Assembly: GCA_945952415.1 (NCBI GenBank)
Contig: CAMFIF010000004.1
Coordinates: forward strand, 124,001-188,000
DNA: 64,000 nucleotides
Direction of reading: 5' to 3'
DNA from: an uncultured Rhizobium sp.
GTDB lineage: Bacteria > Pseudomonadota > Alphaproteobacteria > Rhizobiales > Rhizobiaceae
The first letter of the stretch is position 1. Each line of letters starts with the position of its first letter. The notes beneath the pieces were generated by a model. It searched no databases, was not told the origin of the DNA, and saw only the letters and a program-made list of their open reading frames with translations. This document shows positions 17,601 through 25,992 of this stretch, piece by piece. Position numbers and translations under genes: made by a program.

Positions 17601-18098
17601 AAGGTCTTCACGGATTTCGCCCTGGCGGCGGAAACCTACGGCCCCGTCTCGGTTTTGCCGACCCCCTCCTATTTCTACGGCCTCCAGCCGGGCGACGAAC
17701 TCTTTGCGGATATCGAAAAGGGCAAGACGCTGGTGATCCTCAACCAGGCGATCACTCCGGCGGACGAGAAGGGCATGGTCACCGTGTTCTTCGAACTCAA
17801 CGGTCAACCGCGCCGCATCAAGGTGCCGGACCGCACGCATGGGGCCGGCGGCAACGGGGTTCGTCGCAAGGCCGAGGCTGGCAATTCCGCCCATCTCGGC
17901 GCCCCGATGCCGGGCGTCGTTTCGACCGTTGCCGTTTCTGCCGGGCAGTCGGTCAAGGCGGGCGATGTCCTCCTCTCCATCGAGGCGATGAAGATGGAAA
18001 CGGCGCTGCATGCGGAAAAGGACGGCACGATTGCCGAAGTTCTGGTGCGCGTCGGTGACCAGATCGACGCCAAGGACCTTCTGGTCGTCTTCGGCTGA
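14640..18098 (+). CDS. pyc: Pyruvate carboxylase
   Basis: A 1152-residue biotin enzyme that carboxylates pyruvate to oxaloacetate, refilling the TCA cycle. Domains in order: biotin carboxylase (about 1-460; ATP-grasp with KASWGGGGRGMR and FIEVNPRIQVEH), carboxyltransferase TIM barrel (about 535-1060; TTMRDGHQSLLATRMR at its start, KDMAGLLKP, HFHTHDTSG), and C-terminal biotin carrier (about 1080-1152; EAMKMET with the biotinyl Lys near 1119). Length and biotin position match the well-studied R. etli enzyme. The start is TTG at 14640 with GAGGAG six bases before it; the next in-frame ATG would remove part of the biotin carboxylase fold. It stands alone as a single gene. Confidence 0.97.
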   Translation: MSISKILVANRSEIAIRVFRAANELGIKTVAIWAEEDKLALHRFKADESYQVGRGPHLSRDLGPIESYLSIDEVIRVAKLSGADAIHPGYGLLSESPEFVDACNAAGIIFIGPRADTMRRLGNKVAARNLAIEVGVPVVPATEPLPDDMEAVKKMAADVGYPVMLKASWGGGGRGMRVIRSEADLAREVTEAKREAMAAFGKDEVYLEKLVENARHVESQILGDTHGNVVHLFERDCSIQRRNQKVVERAPAPYLTEAQRQELASYSLKIARATSYVGAGTVEYLMDADTGKFYFIEVNPRIQVEHTVTEQVTGIDIVKAQIHILDGHAIGTPESGVPAQENIRLNGHALQCRITTEDPEHNFIPDYGRITAYREATGFGIRLDGGTAYSGAVITRYYDPLLEKVTAWAPTPEDAIRRMDRALREFRIRGVATNLTFLEAIIGHPKFRDNSYTTRFIDTTPELFAQVKRQDRATKLLTYIADVTVNGHPEAKGRPKPSADAAAPIVPFIEAPILDGTKQKLDQLGPKGFAEWMRAENRVLMTDTTMRDGHQSLLATRMRTYDIAAIAGTYARALPNLLSLECWGGATFDVSMRFLTEDPWERLSLVREAAPNLLLQMLLRGANGVGYKNYPDNVVKYFVRQAARGGIDLFRVFDCLNWVENMRVSMDAVAEENKLCEAAICYTGDILNSARPKYDLKYYANLAAELEKAGAHIIAVKDMAGLLKPAAAKVLFKALREATSLPIHFHTHDTSGIAAATVLAAVDAGVDAVDAAMDAFSGNTSQPCLGSIVEALSGSERDPGLDANWIRRISFYWEAVRNQYAAFESDLKGPASEVYLHEMPGGQFTNLKEQARSLGLETRWHEVAQAYADANQMFGDIVKVTPSSKVVGDMALMMVSQDLTVADVLNPAKDVSFPESVVSMLKGDLGQPPSGWPEDLQKKALKGEKAYTDRPGSLLAEADLQAERKAIEEKLGREVTDQEFASYLMYPKVFTDFALAAETYGPVSVLPTPSYFYGLQPGDELFADIEKGKTLVILNQAITPADEKGMVTVFFELNGQPRRIKVPDRTHGAGGNGVRRKAEAGNSAHLGAPMPGVVSTVAVSAGQSVKAGDVLLSIEAMKMETALHAEKDGTIAEVLVRVGDQIDAKDLLVVFG

Positions 18099-18152
18099 CG
18101 GTTTTGGGGGCCGGCCACCGGCCGGTCCCTGCAACCCGATTGTAAGGTCCCG

Positions 18153-18182
18153 TTACAAATCGTGGTTGCCATACCCTATAAT
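18153..18182 (+). promoter_or_regulatory. Promoter of MFS gene with overlapping inverted repeat
   Basis: TTACAA, 18 bp, TATAAT. The -10 hexamer is a perfect consensus. An inverted repeat TTGTAA-N7-TTACAA at about 18140-18158 covers the -35 box, so a repressor there would block RNA polymerase. The start codon follows 60 bp downstream. Confidence 0.55.
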
Positions 18183-18243
18183 TCGGGTTGAGAACTGAAA
18201 CGTTTTAAATATGCTCCCGCGCACATTGCCAGGGAGCCTTTCC

Positions 18244-19434
18244 GTGTCCGATTCCACCGCCGCCACGATCCAGTCCGCTCGATCCTCCTTCTTTCCGCCG
18301 ATCCGCCTTGCCGTGTCGCTCATGTTTCTGATGAACGGATTCATGGTGGGGGCCTGGGCGCCGAAAATTCCGGATTTCGCGGAACGGCTGCTTCTCTCAA
18401 AGAGCGAACTGGGATTGATGATCCTGCTTCTCGGTGCAGGCTCGCTGACGCTGATGCCTGTGGCGGGTGCGCTGATGGCGCGGTTCGGCTCGGCACGGGT
18501 GGCGAAGATCATGGCCATCCTGCTGCTGCCGGCGCTTCTCCTCCTCACCTATGCGGGCAAGGTCTGGTTTGCCGCCATCGCCATCTTCTGGTTCGGCGGC
18601 TTCATGGGAGCAATGGATGTTGCCATGAACACCAATGCGGTGGCGGTCGAAAAGGCCATGGGCCGGGCGATCATGTCGTCCTGCCATGCCTTCTGGAGCC
18701 TTGGCGGCCTGATCGGGTCCTCGACCGGCGGGCTGCTGATCAGCCGGTTCGGCATTACCACCCATGCCACCATCGCAACGGCGGCCGCGGTCGTCATGCT
18801 CGCGGTCGCCTGGCCACTGGTGCTCAAGGATCCGCCGGCGCCGGCGGAAAAGGCCGAGCGCAAGCGCGGCCTTCCCCTGCAACCGCTCCCGTGGATCATC
18901 GGCATCATGGCGCTCTTTTCGATGGTGCCTGAAGGTGCCGTGCTTGACTGGGGTGCCTTCTATGTGCGCCAGGAACTCGGCGCCGACCTCGTGCTGTCGG
19001 GCTTCGCTTTCGCGGCCTTTTCCGGAACCATGGCGCTGATGCGCTTTCTCGGAGATCTCGTGAGGGATCGCTTCGGCGCGGTGAAGACGCTGCGCGGCTC
19101 CGCACTCCTTGCCCTGGTCGGCATGCTCGCCGCGGGGCTTGCCACCCACCCCGTCATGGCCATTGCCGGCTTTGCGCTTTGCGGCCTCGGCATTGCCAAC
19201 ATGGTGCCGATCGCCTTTTCGGCGGCGGGCAACATTCCCGGCATGGCGCCGGGCGTGGGTCTCTCGGTTGCGACCTTCATGGGCTATTCCGGCCTGCTCG
19301 CCGCGCCGTCGATCATCGGCTTCGCGGCGGAGCATTTCGGTTTTGCGCCGGTCTTCCTTTTCCTGCCGGTGCTGCTTCTCGTGGTGTTTCTGCTGGCGGG
19401 GCTTGCCCGCCATGCAGACAGCATAAGGCACTAG
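18244..19434 (+). CDS. MFS transporter (YbjJ/FucP-like)
   Basis: A 396-residue major facilitator superfamily permease with about 12 hydrophobic spans. The family pattern is visible: MNGFMVGAWAPKIPDFAERL in the first span, the loop 2-3 GALMARFGSARV (a motif A variant) and the symmetric RFLGDLVRDRFGAVKT in the second half. It resembles the YbjJ group, whose substrates are mostly unknown; a sugar is possible. I place the start at the GTG at 18244, preceded by GGGAG, rather than at the ATG at 18211, which has no ribosome-binding site and would add eleven residues. It ends 2 bp before the convergent molybdenum hydroxylase gene. Confidence 0.8.
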   Translation: MSDSTAATIQSARSSFFPPIRLAVSLMFLMNGFMVGAWAPKIPDFAERLLLSKSELGLMILLLGAGSLTLMPVAGALMARFGSARVAKIMAILLLPALLLLTYAGKVWFAAIAIFWFGGFMGAMDVAMNTNAVAVEKAMGRAIMSSCHAFWSLGGLIGSSTGGLLISRFGITTHATIATAAAVVMLAVAWPLVLKDPPAPAEKAERKRGLPLQPLPWIIGIMALFSMVPEGAVLDWGAFYVRQELGADLVLSGFAFAAFSGTMALMRFLGDLVRDRFGAVKTLRGSALLALVGMLAAGLATHPVMAIAGFALCGLGIANMVPIAFSAAGNIPGMAPGVGLSVATFMGYSGLLAAPSIIGFAAEHFGFAPVFLFLPVLLLVVFLLAGLARHADSIRH

Positions 19435-19436
19435 CC

Positions 19437-21716
19437 TCAGGCGAAGGTCACGGCCTTTGCGAGTGGCAGTTCCCGGATCCGCTTTCCCGACAGTCTCGCG
19501 ACCGCATTGGCGAGCGCCGGCATGGAAGGCGGTGTACCGGGTTCGCCGGCACCGCCCATGAAGCTCGATGTTTCGAGCAGGGCGATTTCGATGGCAGGCG
19601 CCTCGTTCATCCTGAGGGCCGGATAGTCGGAGAAGTTCAGCTGATCGGCGCCATCCGGGCCGAAGGTGATCTCCTGATACATGGCCGCGGAGAGCCCGAA
19701 CAGGATACCCGACATCAGCTGCGCTTCGAAGATCTTCGGATCGAGCACCAGTCCGGGATCGGCCGCGCACCAGACCTTTTCCACCCGGATGCCGGAAGCC
19801 GGATCTCCCGAAACTTCCACGATTTCCGCCACATGGGTGCCGAAGGAGAGATTGTAGGCAAGGCCGCGCGCCCTGCCTGCCGGGGGCGGGTTGCCCCAGC
19901 CTGCCATTTCCGCCACGCGATTGAGGACACCCAGTGCTGCGGGGCTTTCTGCGAGCAGGCTGCGGCGAAGCTCCAGTGGATCCACCTTGCCGGCCAGCGC
20001 CAACTCGTCGAGGAAGCATTCCTGCATGAAGGCGTTGAATGAATAGCCGACCGATCGCCATGAGCCGACCGGTACGGGAAGGGCCGCCTTATAGGCATCG
20101 ATCCGATGATGGGCAAAGGCGTAGGGCTGGTTATAGGCCCCGTCCAGCATGGTGTTGTCGGGTCCCGCCAGGGGAACGGAAGGCGCAATGCGGCCCACCA
20201 TGCCGGCCACAACCGACTGGCTGGCAACACTGCCGGTTATCGCGCTCGGTCGGCCATCCGATCCGAGCACGGCACGATAGCGGCCGATCGCTGCGGGGCG
20301 GAAGACGCCATGGCCCATATCCTCCTCGCGCCGCCAGATGACCTTGACCGGCCGACCCTCGCTTTGGAGGGCAAGGCGTATTGCATAATCGGAGAAATCG
20401 GGCTCCAGCCTCCGCCCGAAGCCACCGCCAAGAAGCGTCGTGTGAACCTCGATCTGGTCAGCGGCAAGGCCGGTGATGCGGCTTCCCACCATCTGGATGA
20501 CGCTTGGCGACTGGTTCGGCGCCCAGACGGTCAGCTTGCCATCCTTGAACCGCGCCGTGGCATTCATCGGCTCCATCGGCGCATGGGAAAGGTAGGGAAC
20601 GAAATATTCCGCCTCCAGAATGCTTCCCGGTGCGGCCGATGCCATGACCTTGTCGGGGTCGCCCAGCGTTCTAAGGCTCGCGGGGCTTGCCGTCTTGTAG
20701 GCTGCGGAAAGATCGGCGCGGACCGTTTCGGGATCCGGAAGGCGAGCGGGCTTTTCCCATTCCACCGTCACCGCATCCGCCGCCTGGAAGGCGCGCCAGC
20801 TGTTGTCCGCAATCACACCGAAACCGTGGCCTAAGGGGCTGTCGATCTCGACGATCTTGATGACGCCGCGCATGGCTTTCGCCGCTGAGGTGTCCATCTT
20901 CACCATGCGCTGGCCGGGCAGGGGTGCCATGCGGATCGTCGCATGGACCATGTCGGGGAGGGCAACATCGACGCCATAGACCGGAGCTCCTGTCACCTTG
21001 GCGCGCATGTCCTTTCGCGGCTGCGGCTTGCCGAGGAGGGTCCAGGCGCTGCGGGGCTTCAACGGGACATCGGCGGGCGGGGACATGCGGGCGGCATCGG
21101 CGGCGAGTTCCCCATAGGAAAGACTGCGGCCGCTTGCCGGGTCGCTCACGCGTCCCTCCGCCGTTTTCAGGCTGGCTGCGGCAACGCCCAGCTTCTCGGC
21201 GGCGGCGGCCTTCAGCATTTCCCGCGCCATGGCGCCTGCGCGCCGCATCGGCTCGAAGGCATCGATGGTGGAGGAGGAGCCGCCGGTGAACTGCAGCGCA
21301 AAAAGCTTGGACAGCACGCCCATCGTGCCGCGCAGGGCCTCGGCGACCACGCCTTCATCGAAGCGCGGAACGGGCGCACCCTCCGAAAGCGCCGCCCTGT
21401 TGTAATAGGCAGGGGCTGCAGGCCCGTGCTCGACAGTCAGCTGGTCGAGGCGCACGTCCAGCTCTTCCGCCACAAGGGCTGCGAGTGTGGTGGTCACGCC
21501 CTGCCCCATCTCGGCACGGGGTACGATGACCGTCATGCGGTTGTCGGGGCCGATCTTCACATAGGCATTCAGCGTGCCCTCGCCGGGAAGCAGGTCTTTT
21601 TCCAGCGGGTTTTCGAAGGGCTGGCTATATTTGTAATAGCCGAAGGCGACACCGCCGGCGATGGCGGCTGCACCGAAGAGGAAGGTCCTGCGGGCGATCT
21701 TGCCAAGGCTTGCCAT
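19437..21716 (-). CDS. Xanthine dehydrogenase-family molybdopterin subunit (IorB-like), Tat-exported
   Basis: A 759-residue large subunit of a molybdenum hydroxylase of the isoquinoline 1-oxidoreductase/aldehyde dehydrogenase type. The N-terminus has a twin-arginine signal (RRTFLFG followed by a hydrophobic stretch), so the enzyme probably works in the periplasm or at the membrane. Family features include RAEMGQGVTT near residue 67, LGGGFGRR in the middle and GGAGEPGTPPSMPALANAVA at the C-terminus with the catalytic Glu. The gene follows its iron-sulfur partner by 2 bp in one operon. No cytochrome subunit or XdhC maturation gene is adjacent. The substrate, probably an aldehyde or N-heterocycle, cannot be told. 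Confidence 0.9.
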   Translation of the reverse strand: MASLGKIARRTFLFGAAAIAGGVAFGYYKYSQPFENPLEKDLLPGEGTLNAYVKIGPDNRMTVIVPRAEMGQGVTTTLAALVAEELDVRLDQLTVEHGPAAPAYYNRAALSEGAPVPRFDEGVVAEALRGTMGVLSKLFALQFTGGSSSTIDAFEPMRRAGAMAREMLKAAAAEKLGVAAASLKTAEGRVSDPASGRSLSYGELAADAARMSPPADVPLKPRSAWTLLGKPQPRKDMRAKVTGAPVYGVDVALPDMVHATIRMAPLPGQRMVKMDTSAAKAMRGVIKIVEIDSPLGHGFGVIADNSWRAFQAADAVTVEWEKPARLPDPETVRADLSAAYKTASPASLRTLGDPDKVMASAAPGSILEAEYFVPYLSHAPMEPMNATARFKDGKLTVWAPNQSPSVIQMVGSRITGLAADQIEVHTTLLGGGFGRRLEPDFSDYAIRLALQSEGRPVKVIWRREEDMGHGVFRPAAIGRYRAVLGSDGRPSAITGSVASQSVVAGMVGRIAPSVPLAGPDNTMLDGAYNQPYAFAHHRIDAYKAALPVPVGSWRSVGYSFNAFMQECFLDELALAGKVDPLELRRSLLAESPAALGVLNRVAEMAGWGNPPPAGRARGLAYNLSFGTHVAEIVEVSGDPASGIRVEKVWCAADPGLVLDPKIFEAQLMSGILFGLSAAMYQEITFGPDGADQLNFSDYPALRMNEAPAIEIALLETSSFMGGAGEPGTPPSMPALANAVARLSGKRIRELPLAKAVTFA

Positions 21717-21718
21717 GA

Positions 21719-22177
21719 TCAGATCCCCTGTCCGGTGCCGGCTGCACGGTGAATGGCGGCGCGAATGCGCGGATACGTGCCGCAGCGACAGAGGTTGCCC
21801 GCCATGGCCTCATCGATATCGGCATCGGTGGGTGCGGGGTTCTTCTCCAGAAGCGCCACGGCATTCATGATCTGGCCGGCCTGGCAATAGCCGCACTGGG
21901 CGACCTGTTCGTCGATCCAGGCCTGTTGCACCGGATGCAGTTTTTCGCCATCGGCGAGCCCGTCGATGGTCCGGATCGCGCCCGTCGCATCCTGTAGTGC
22001 CGTCTGGCACGAGCGGACCGCTTCACCGTCGATGATGACGGTGCAGGCGCCGCACAGCCCTGCGCCGCAGCCGAATTTCGGTCCCTTGATATCGAGGATA
22101 TCGCGCAAGGCCCACAGCAGGGGCATGTCGGGCTCGGCATCGATATCGTGCGATTTCCCGTTCACAGTGAGGCGCAT
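21719..22177 (-). CDS. (2Fe-2S) subunit of molybdenum hydroxylase (IorA-like)
   Basis: A 152-residue protein with two [2Fe-2S] clusters that passes electrons from the molybdenum centre of the neighbouring large subunit. The plant-ferredoxin-like cluster is bound by CGAGLCGAC and a later Cys in RSCQTAL; the second cluster by CGYCQAGQ and CRCGTY. The frame is open to 22243, but the family's normal N-terminus (RLTVNGK) begins at the ATG at 22177, with AAGGAG 11 bases upstream. First gene of the two-gene operon; its promoter region is shared with the divergent TetR gene and carries nested inverted repeats. Confidence 0.92.
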   Translation of the reverse strand: MRLTVNGKSHDIDAEPDMPLLWALRDILDIKGPKFGCGAGLCGACTVIIDGEAVRSCQTALQDATGAIRTIDGLADGEKLHPVQQAWIDEQVAQCGYCQAGQIMNAVALLEKNPAPTDADIDEAMAGNLCRCGTYPRIRAAIHRAAGTGQGI

Positions 22178-22200
22178 CGGGATATAGACTCCTTGATAGA

Positions 22201-22235
22201 GTAAAACTGCTTTACATAATGACAAAAAATGTAAA
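22201..22235. promoter_or_regulatory. Nested inverted repeats between iorA-like gene and tetR
   Basis: GTAAA-N5-TTTAC at 22201-22215 and TTTACAT-N11-ATGTAAA at 22211-22235 overlap in the divergent promoter region. This is the expected arrangement for a TetR protein that represses both itself and the divergent operon. Which repeat is the real operator cannot be decided from one sequence. Confidence 0.5.
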
Positions 22236-22245
22236 AGTGTCAAAC

Positions 22246-22848
22246 ATGATTATGCGTATCGAAGAAAACGGCTCACGGCGGGAGGCGATCCTGGAAGCGG
22301 CCTTCCAGTGCTTCGCCCATTACGGCTTCAAGCGGGTCTCGATGGATGACATCGCGAGTGCCGCTGGGCTTTCGCGCCCGGCCCTCTACAACCACTTCAA
22401 AAACAAGACGGAAATCTTCCGTGCCTGCTTTTCGGCGCTTGGCGAACAGGTCGCACGGGACGCCGGTGCGGCGTCCTCGACTGCGGGGAACCTTATCGAG
22501 GCCCTTGACAGGCTTTTGACGACCGCCTTCGTCGCCCCGCATCGGGCGCTGGGTCAGCTGCCCCATGGGGAGGAGCTGATCGGCATGAAGACGGATCTGG
22601 CCGCCGATCTCATGGAAGAGTGGTTCGCCGGCGTCGAGCGACAGGCGGCCCTCCTGATTGAAACCTGGGCTGGAGCGGGAGATGCTGGGCTCCTTCCGCC
22701 GGCCACCATTGCCCGTCTTCTCGTCGATGCCGTCGAGGGGATCAAGAGCCGGGCCCCCTCCATCGATCAGGCCGAAGCGGACATGAAAGCCATGGTGAGG
22801 CTCTTTGCCGCCGCGCTCGGCGCGCAAAAGCCGCATGGCGAAACTTGA
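22246..22848 (+). CDS. TetR/AcrR family transcriptional regulator
   Basis: About 200 residues. The N-terminal helix-turn-helix is clear: [19 protein letters not shown], then [20 protein letters not shown], the signature of TetR DNA-binding domains. The C-terminal ligand domain is divergent, as usual. Divergent from the molybdenum hydroxylase operon, which it probably controls. In-frame ATGs at 22219, 22246 and 22252 are all poor in ribosome-binding sites. I choose 22246 because the first would place the candidate operator inside the gene. ispG follows 59 bp downstream on the same strand but is probably a separate unit. Confidence 0.85.
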   Translation: MIMRIEENGSRREAILEAAFQCFAHYGFKRVSMDDIASAAGLSRPALYNHFKNKTEIFRACFSALGEQVARDAGAASSTAGNLIEALDRLLTTAFVAPHRALGQLPHGEELIGMKTDLAADLMEEWFAGVERQAALLIETWAGAGDAGLLPPATIARLLVDAVEGIKSRAPSIDQAEADMKAMVRLFAAALGAQKPHGET

Positions 22849-22907
22849 CAATGGCCCAGCCATCCGCCACCTGAAAGGCGTTTCGTCACCCGCCGGGAGA
22901 GCCCGCC

Positions 22908-24158
22908 ATGACCCCGAACAATCCCCATGATCCCAAGCCGCGCCGCGCGACCGTTGCGGTCGATGTCGGAGGCGTGATCGTCGGCGGCGGCTCCCCTGTC
23001 GTCGTCCAGTCCATGACGAATACGGATACGGCCGATGTGGATGCCACGGTGGCCCAGGTCGCTGCGCTGCACCGGGCCGGTTCGGAGATCGTGCGCATCA
23101 CCGTCGATCGGGACGAGAGCGCGGCTGCGGTTCCGAAGATCCGTGACCGCCTGCTTCGTCTCGGCCTGGACGTGCCGCTGGTGGGCGATTTCCACTATAT
23201 CGGCCACAAGCTGCTTGCCGATCACCCGGCCTGCGCCGAGGCGCTGGCGAAATATCGCATCAATCCCGGCAATGTGGGCTTCAAGGACAAGAAGGACAAA
23301 CAGTTCGGCGACATCATCGAGATGGCGATCCGCTATGACAAGCCGGTGCGGATCGGCGTGAACTGGGGGTCGCTCGACCAGGACCTGCTCACCCATCTGA
23401 TGGACAAGAATGCGGCGGAAGGATCGCCGCTCTCGGCCCGGCAGGTCATGCATGAGGCGATCGTACAATCGGCGCTGATCTCCGCCCAGCTCGCCGAGGA
23501 TATCGGCCTGCCGCGCAATCGCATCATCCTGTCTGCCAAGGTCAGCCAGGTGCAGGATCTCATTGCCGTCTATTCCATGCTGGCCGAACGGTCCAACCAC
23601 GCGCTGCATCTCGGTCTCACCGAAGCGGGCATGGGATCGAAGGGGATCGTCGCCTCTTCCGCAGCCATGGGGTATGTGCTGCAGCAGGGGATCGGCGATA
23701 CGATCCGCGTGTCGCTGACGCCCGAGCCCAATGGAGACCGTACCCGCGAGGTGCAGGTGGCCCAAGAGTTGCTGCAGGTCATGGGCTTCCGTCAGTTCGT
23801 GCCGGTCGTTGCCGCCTGCCCCGGCTGCGGACGCACGACGTCAACGGTTTTCCAGGAACTCGCCCAGCGCATCCAGGAGGATATCCGCAAGAACATGCCG
23901 GTCTGGCGGGAGAAATATCCTGGGGTCGAGGCGCTGAACGTGGCCGTCATGGGCTGCATCGTCAACGGCCCTGGGGAAAGCAAGCATGCCGATATCGGCA
24001 TTTCGCTTCCCGGCACCGGCGAGACGCCGGCCGCGCCCGTCTTCATCGACGGCAAGAAGGCGCTGACGCTGCGCGGTCCCAATATCGCGTCCGAATTCGA
24101 AGCACTCGTCATCGACTATATCGAAAAGCGCTTCGGAAAGCGCAATGCGGCGGAATGA
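22908..24158 (+). CDS. ispG: 4-hydroxy-3-methylbut-2-en-1-yl diphosphate synthase (GcpE)
   Basis: A 416-residue [4Fe-4S] enzyme for the penultimate step of the MEP isoprenoid pathway, reducing MEcPP to HMBPP. The N-terminal TIM barrel is recognised by [17 protein letters not shown] and [10 protein letters not shown]. The C-terminal cluster domain has [16 protein letters not shown] and [10 protein letters not shown], giving the three Cys ligands. Its stop overlaps the start of hisC (ATGA), so the two are translationally coupled. Together with ispA 2 kb away it supplies isoprenoid precursors. Confidence 0.97.
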   Translation: MTPNNPHDPKPRRATVAVDVGGVIVGGGSPVVVQSMTNTDTADVDATVAQVAALHRAGSEIVRITVDRDESAAAVPKIRDRLLRLGLDVPLVGDFHYIGHKLLADHPACAEALAKYRINPGNVGFKDKKDKQFGDIIEMAIRYDKPVRIGVNWGSLDQDLLTHLMDKNAAEGSPLSARQVMHEAIVQSALISAQLAEDIGLPRNRIILSAKVSQVQDLIAVYSMLAERSNHALHLGLTEAGMGSKGIVASSAAMGYVLQQGIGDTIRVSLTPEPNGDRTREVQVAQELLQVMGFRQFVPVVAACPGCGRTTSTVFQELAQRIQEDIRKNMPVWREKYPGVEALNVAVMGCIVNGPGESKHADIGISLPGTGETPAAPVFIDGKKALTLRGPNIASEFEALVIDYIEKRFGKRNAAE

Positions 24159-25246
24159 GCATGAGCAAATACTGGTCTCCCATCGTCGGAAAGCTGAAGC
24201 CCTATGTGGCTGGCGAGCAGCCGAAAATCGCCAATCTCATCAAGCTGAACACCAATGAGAACCCCTACGGGCCTTCGCCTAAGGCGCTGGCGGCCATCCG
24301 CGAGGCGGCCGATGAGCGGCTGAAGCTCTATCCCGATCCGGCTTCCACCGGCCTTCGGGAAAGCATTGCCCGGCTGTACGGTGTCAGTGTGGAGGAAGTC
24401 TTTGTCGGCAATGGTTCGGACGAGGTGCTTGCCCATGTGTTCAACGGGCTTCTGAAGCATGAGAGGCCGCTCCTCTATCCCGACATTTCCTACAGCTTCT
24501 ATCCGACCTACAGCCTTCTCTACGGCATCGAGGCGGTAGAAGTGCCGCTGACATCGGATTACCGGATCGATTTTTCAGGTTACGAGCGGGAATGCGGGGC
24601 GATCATCTTCCCCAATCCGAATGCCCCGACGGGCATTTCGGTGCCGCTCGAAGCGATCCGGCGTCTTGCTTCCTCGAAGCCGGACGCAGTCATCGTCGTC
24701 GACGAGGCCTATGTGGATTTCGGGGCGGAAACGGCCATTCCGCTCACCCGCGACCATCCCAATCTGCTGGTGGTCCATACGCTGTCGAAGTCGCGTTCGC
24801 TTGCCGGCCTGCGGGTGGGTTTCGCCATCGGCCAGCGGCCGCTGATCGATGCGCTCGAACGGGTCAAGGACAGTTTCAACTCTTATCCGCTTGACCGGCT
24901 GGCCCAGGCGGGCGCCACGGCTGCGATCGAGGACAGGGAATGGTTCGACATCTGCCGGCAGAAGGTGATCGAAAGCCGTGACCGGCTCGTCGCTTCGCTG
25001 AAACGGCTGGGCTTCGAGGTTCTTCCCTCCCATGCCAATTTCGTCTTTGCGCGCCATCCGGACCGCAATGGGGCGGAATTGCAGACGGAGCTGCGCGCCC
25101 GCTCGGTGATCGTGCGCCATTTCGCCAAGCCGCGCATCGACCAGTTCCTGCGCATTTCCATCGGCACCGATGAGGAATGCGATCTGTTGATTGCCGCGCT
25201 TGGGGATATCCTTGCCCGCAACAGCGTGCTTAAAGAGCGGATCTGA
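24155..25246 (+). CDS. hisC: Histidinol-phosphate aminotransferase
   Basis: A 363-residue fold-type I aminotransferase for histidine synthesis (imidazole-acetol phosphate to histidinol phosphate). Visible: [12 protein letters not shown] at the N-terminus, [29 protein letters not shown] and the PLP Lys region [15 protein letters not shown]. The ATG at 24155 overlaps the ispG stop by 4 bp; a second ATG at 24161 is possible. Rhizobia carry several hisC-like genes, some of which act on aromatic amino acids, so the histidine role is likely but not certain. Its 3' end overlaps the converging LysE gene by 17 bp. Confidence 0.9.
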   Translation: MSMSKYWSPIVGKLKPYVAGEQPKIANLIKLNTNENPYGPSPKALAAIREAADERLKLYPDPASTGLRESIARLYGVSVEEVFVGNGSDEVLAHVFNGLLKHERPLLYPDISYSFYPTYSLLYGIEAVEVPLTSDYRIDFSGYERECGAIIFPNPNAPTGISVPLEAIRRLASSKPDAVIVVDEAYVDFGAETAIPLTRDHPNLLVVHTLSKSRSLAGLRVGFAIGQRPLIDALERVKDSFNSYPLDRLAQAGATAAIEDREWFDICRQKVIESRDRLVASLKRLGFEVLPSHANFVFARHPDRNGAELQTELRARSVIVRHFAKPRIDQFLRISIGTDEECDLLIAALGDILARNSVLKERI

Positions 25247-25865
25247 GAAGCATCAGTCCCGCATAGGCGAAAAAGGCAGCGGCGCCCGCTTCCAGCGCGC
25301 GCCGCTGGCGCAGATAGGCCGCGTGTATGGCAGGGATCGAAAAGATCAGCGCAAAGCCTGCAAAGATGAAGAGGCCGAGCAGCAGGCAACCTCCCACGAA
25401 AAGCAGCGTGCGTTCCCAACCCGTATCGGCGGGAAGCGCCAGCGACGTCAGCATGATCCAGGACATGATCGCTTTCGGATTGGTGATATGGATGCCGTAT
25501 CCCTTGGCATAATGCTGATGCAGGCTCCGCCCGCTTTCCGCTTTGCCCGTGCCGGCCGAGGCGGGTTTAAAAGCCTTTCTCGCCATGCCCCATGCGAGCC
25601 ACAGGAGATAGGCGCCGCCGACGCATCGAACGACCGCCAGAGCCCGTGGTTCTGCGGCAATCAGGGCTGAAACACCGATGGATGTCAGGAAGGCCCAGGT
25701 CATGGAGCCCGACAGCACCCCCATCGCGCGGGCAAGCCCGGCCTTGCGGCCCGCGCTGACGGCGGTTTCGATAATGGTCAATACGGCGGGGCCCGGCGAT
25801 GCGGTCGCTGCGACATAGGCGCCCCAGCCGATAAGAAAGGTGCTGAAATCCTGCGGTGTAGACAA
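25230..25865 (-). CDS. LysE/RhtB family amino-acid exporter
   Basis: A roughly 211-residue inner-membrane protein with about six hydrophobic spans. [20 protein letters not shown] near the N-terminus is the LysE/RhtB hallmark, and [11 protein letters not shown] in the middle is a second family motif. Members export amino acids or derivatives such as homoserine lactone. I start at TTG 25865 because GGAGAG precedes it closely; the ATG at 25901 has no such site and would add twelve polar residues. The gene is single and converges on hisC. Confidence 0.85.
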   Translation of the reverse strand: MSTPQDFSTFLIGWGAYVAATASPGPAVLTIIETAVSAGRKAGLARAMGVLSGSMTWAFLTSIGVSALIAAEPRALAVVRCVGGAYLLWLAWGMARKAFKPASAGTGKAESGRSLHQHYAKGYGIHITNPKAIMSWIMLTSLALPADTGWERTLLFVGGCLLLGLFIFAGFALIFSIPAIHAAYLRQRRALEAGAAAFFAYAGLMLLRSAL

Positions 25866-25992
25866 GCGGCTCTCCTGTCGGCTCCCTTTTTCGGGAAGCA
25901 TAGGAGCGGGGCCGCATGGCCGTCAGGGGAGATCTTGTCCCGAGGACAAGTTCGATAGATCATAGCGGGCTATCCAATTCCGGCTATGGAAA

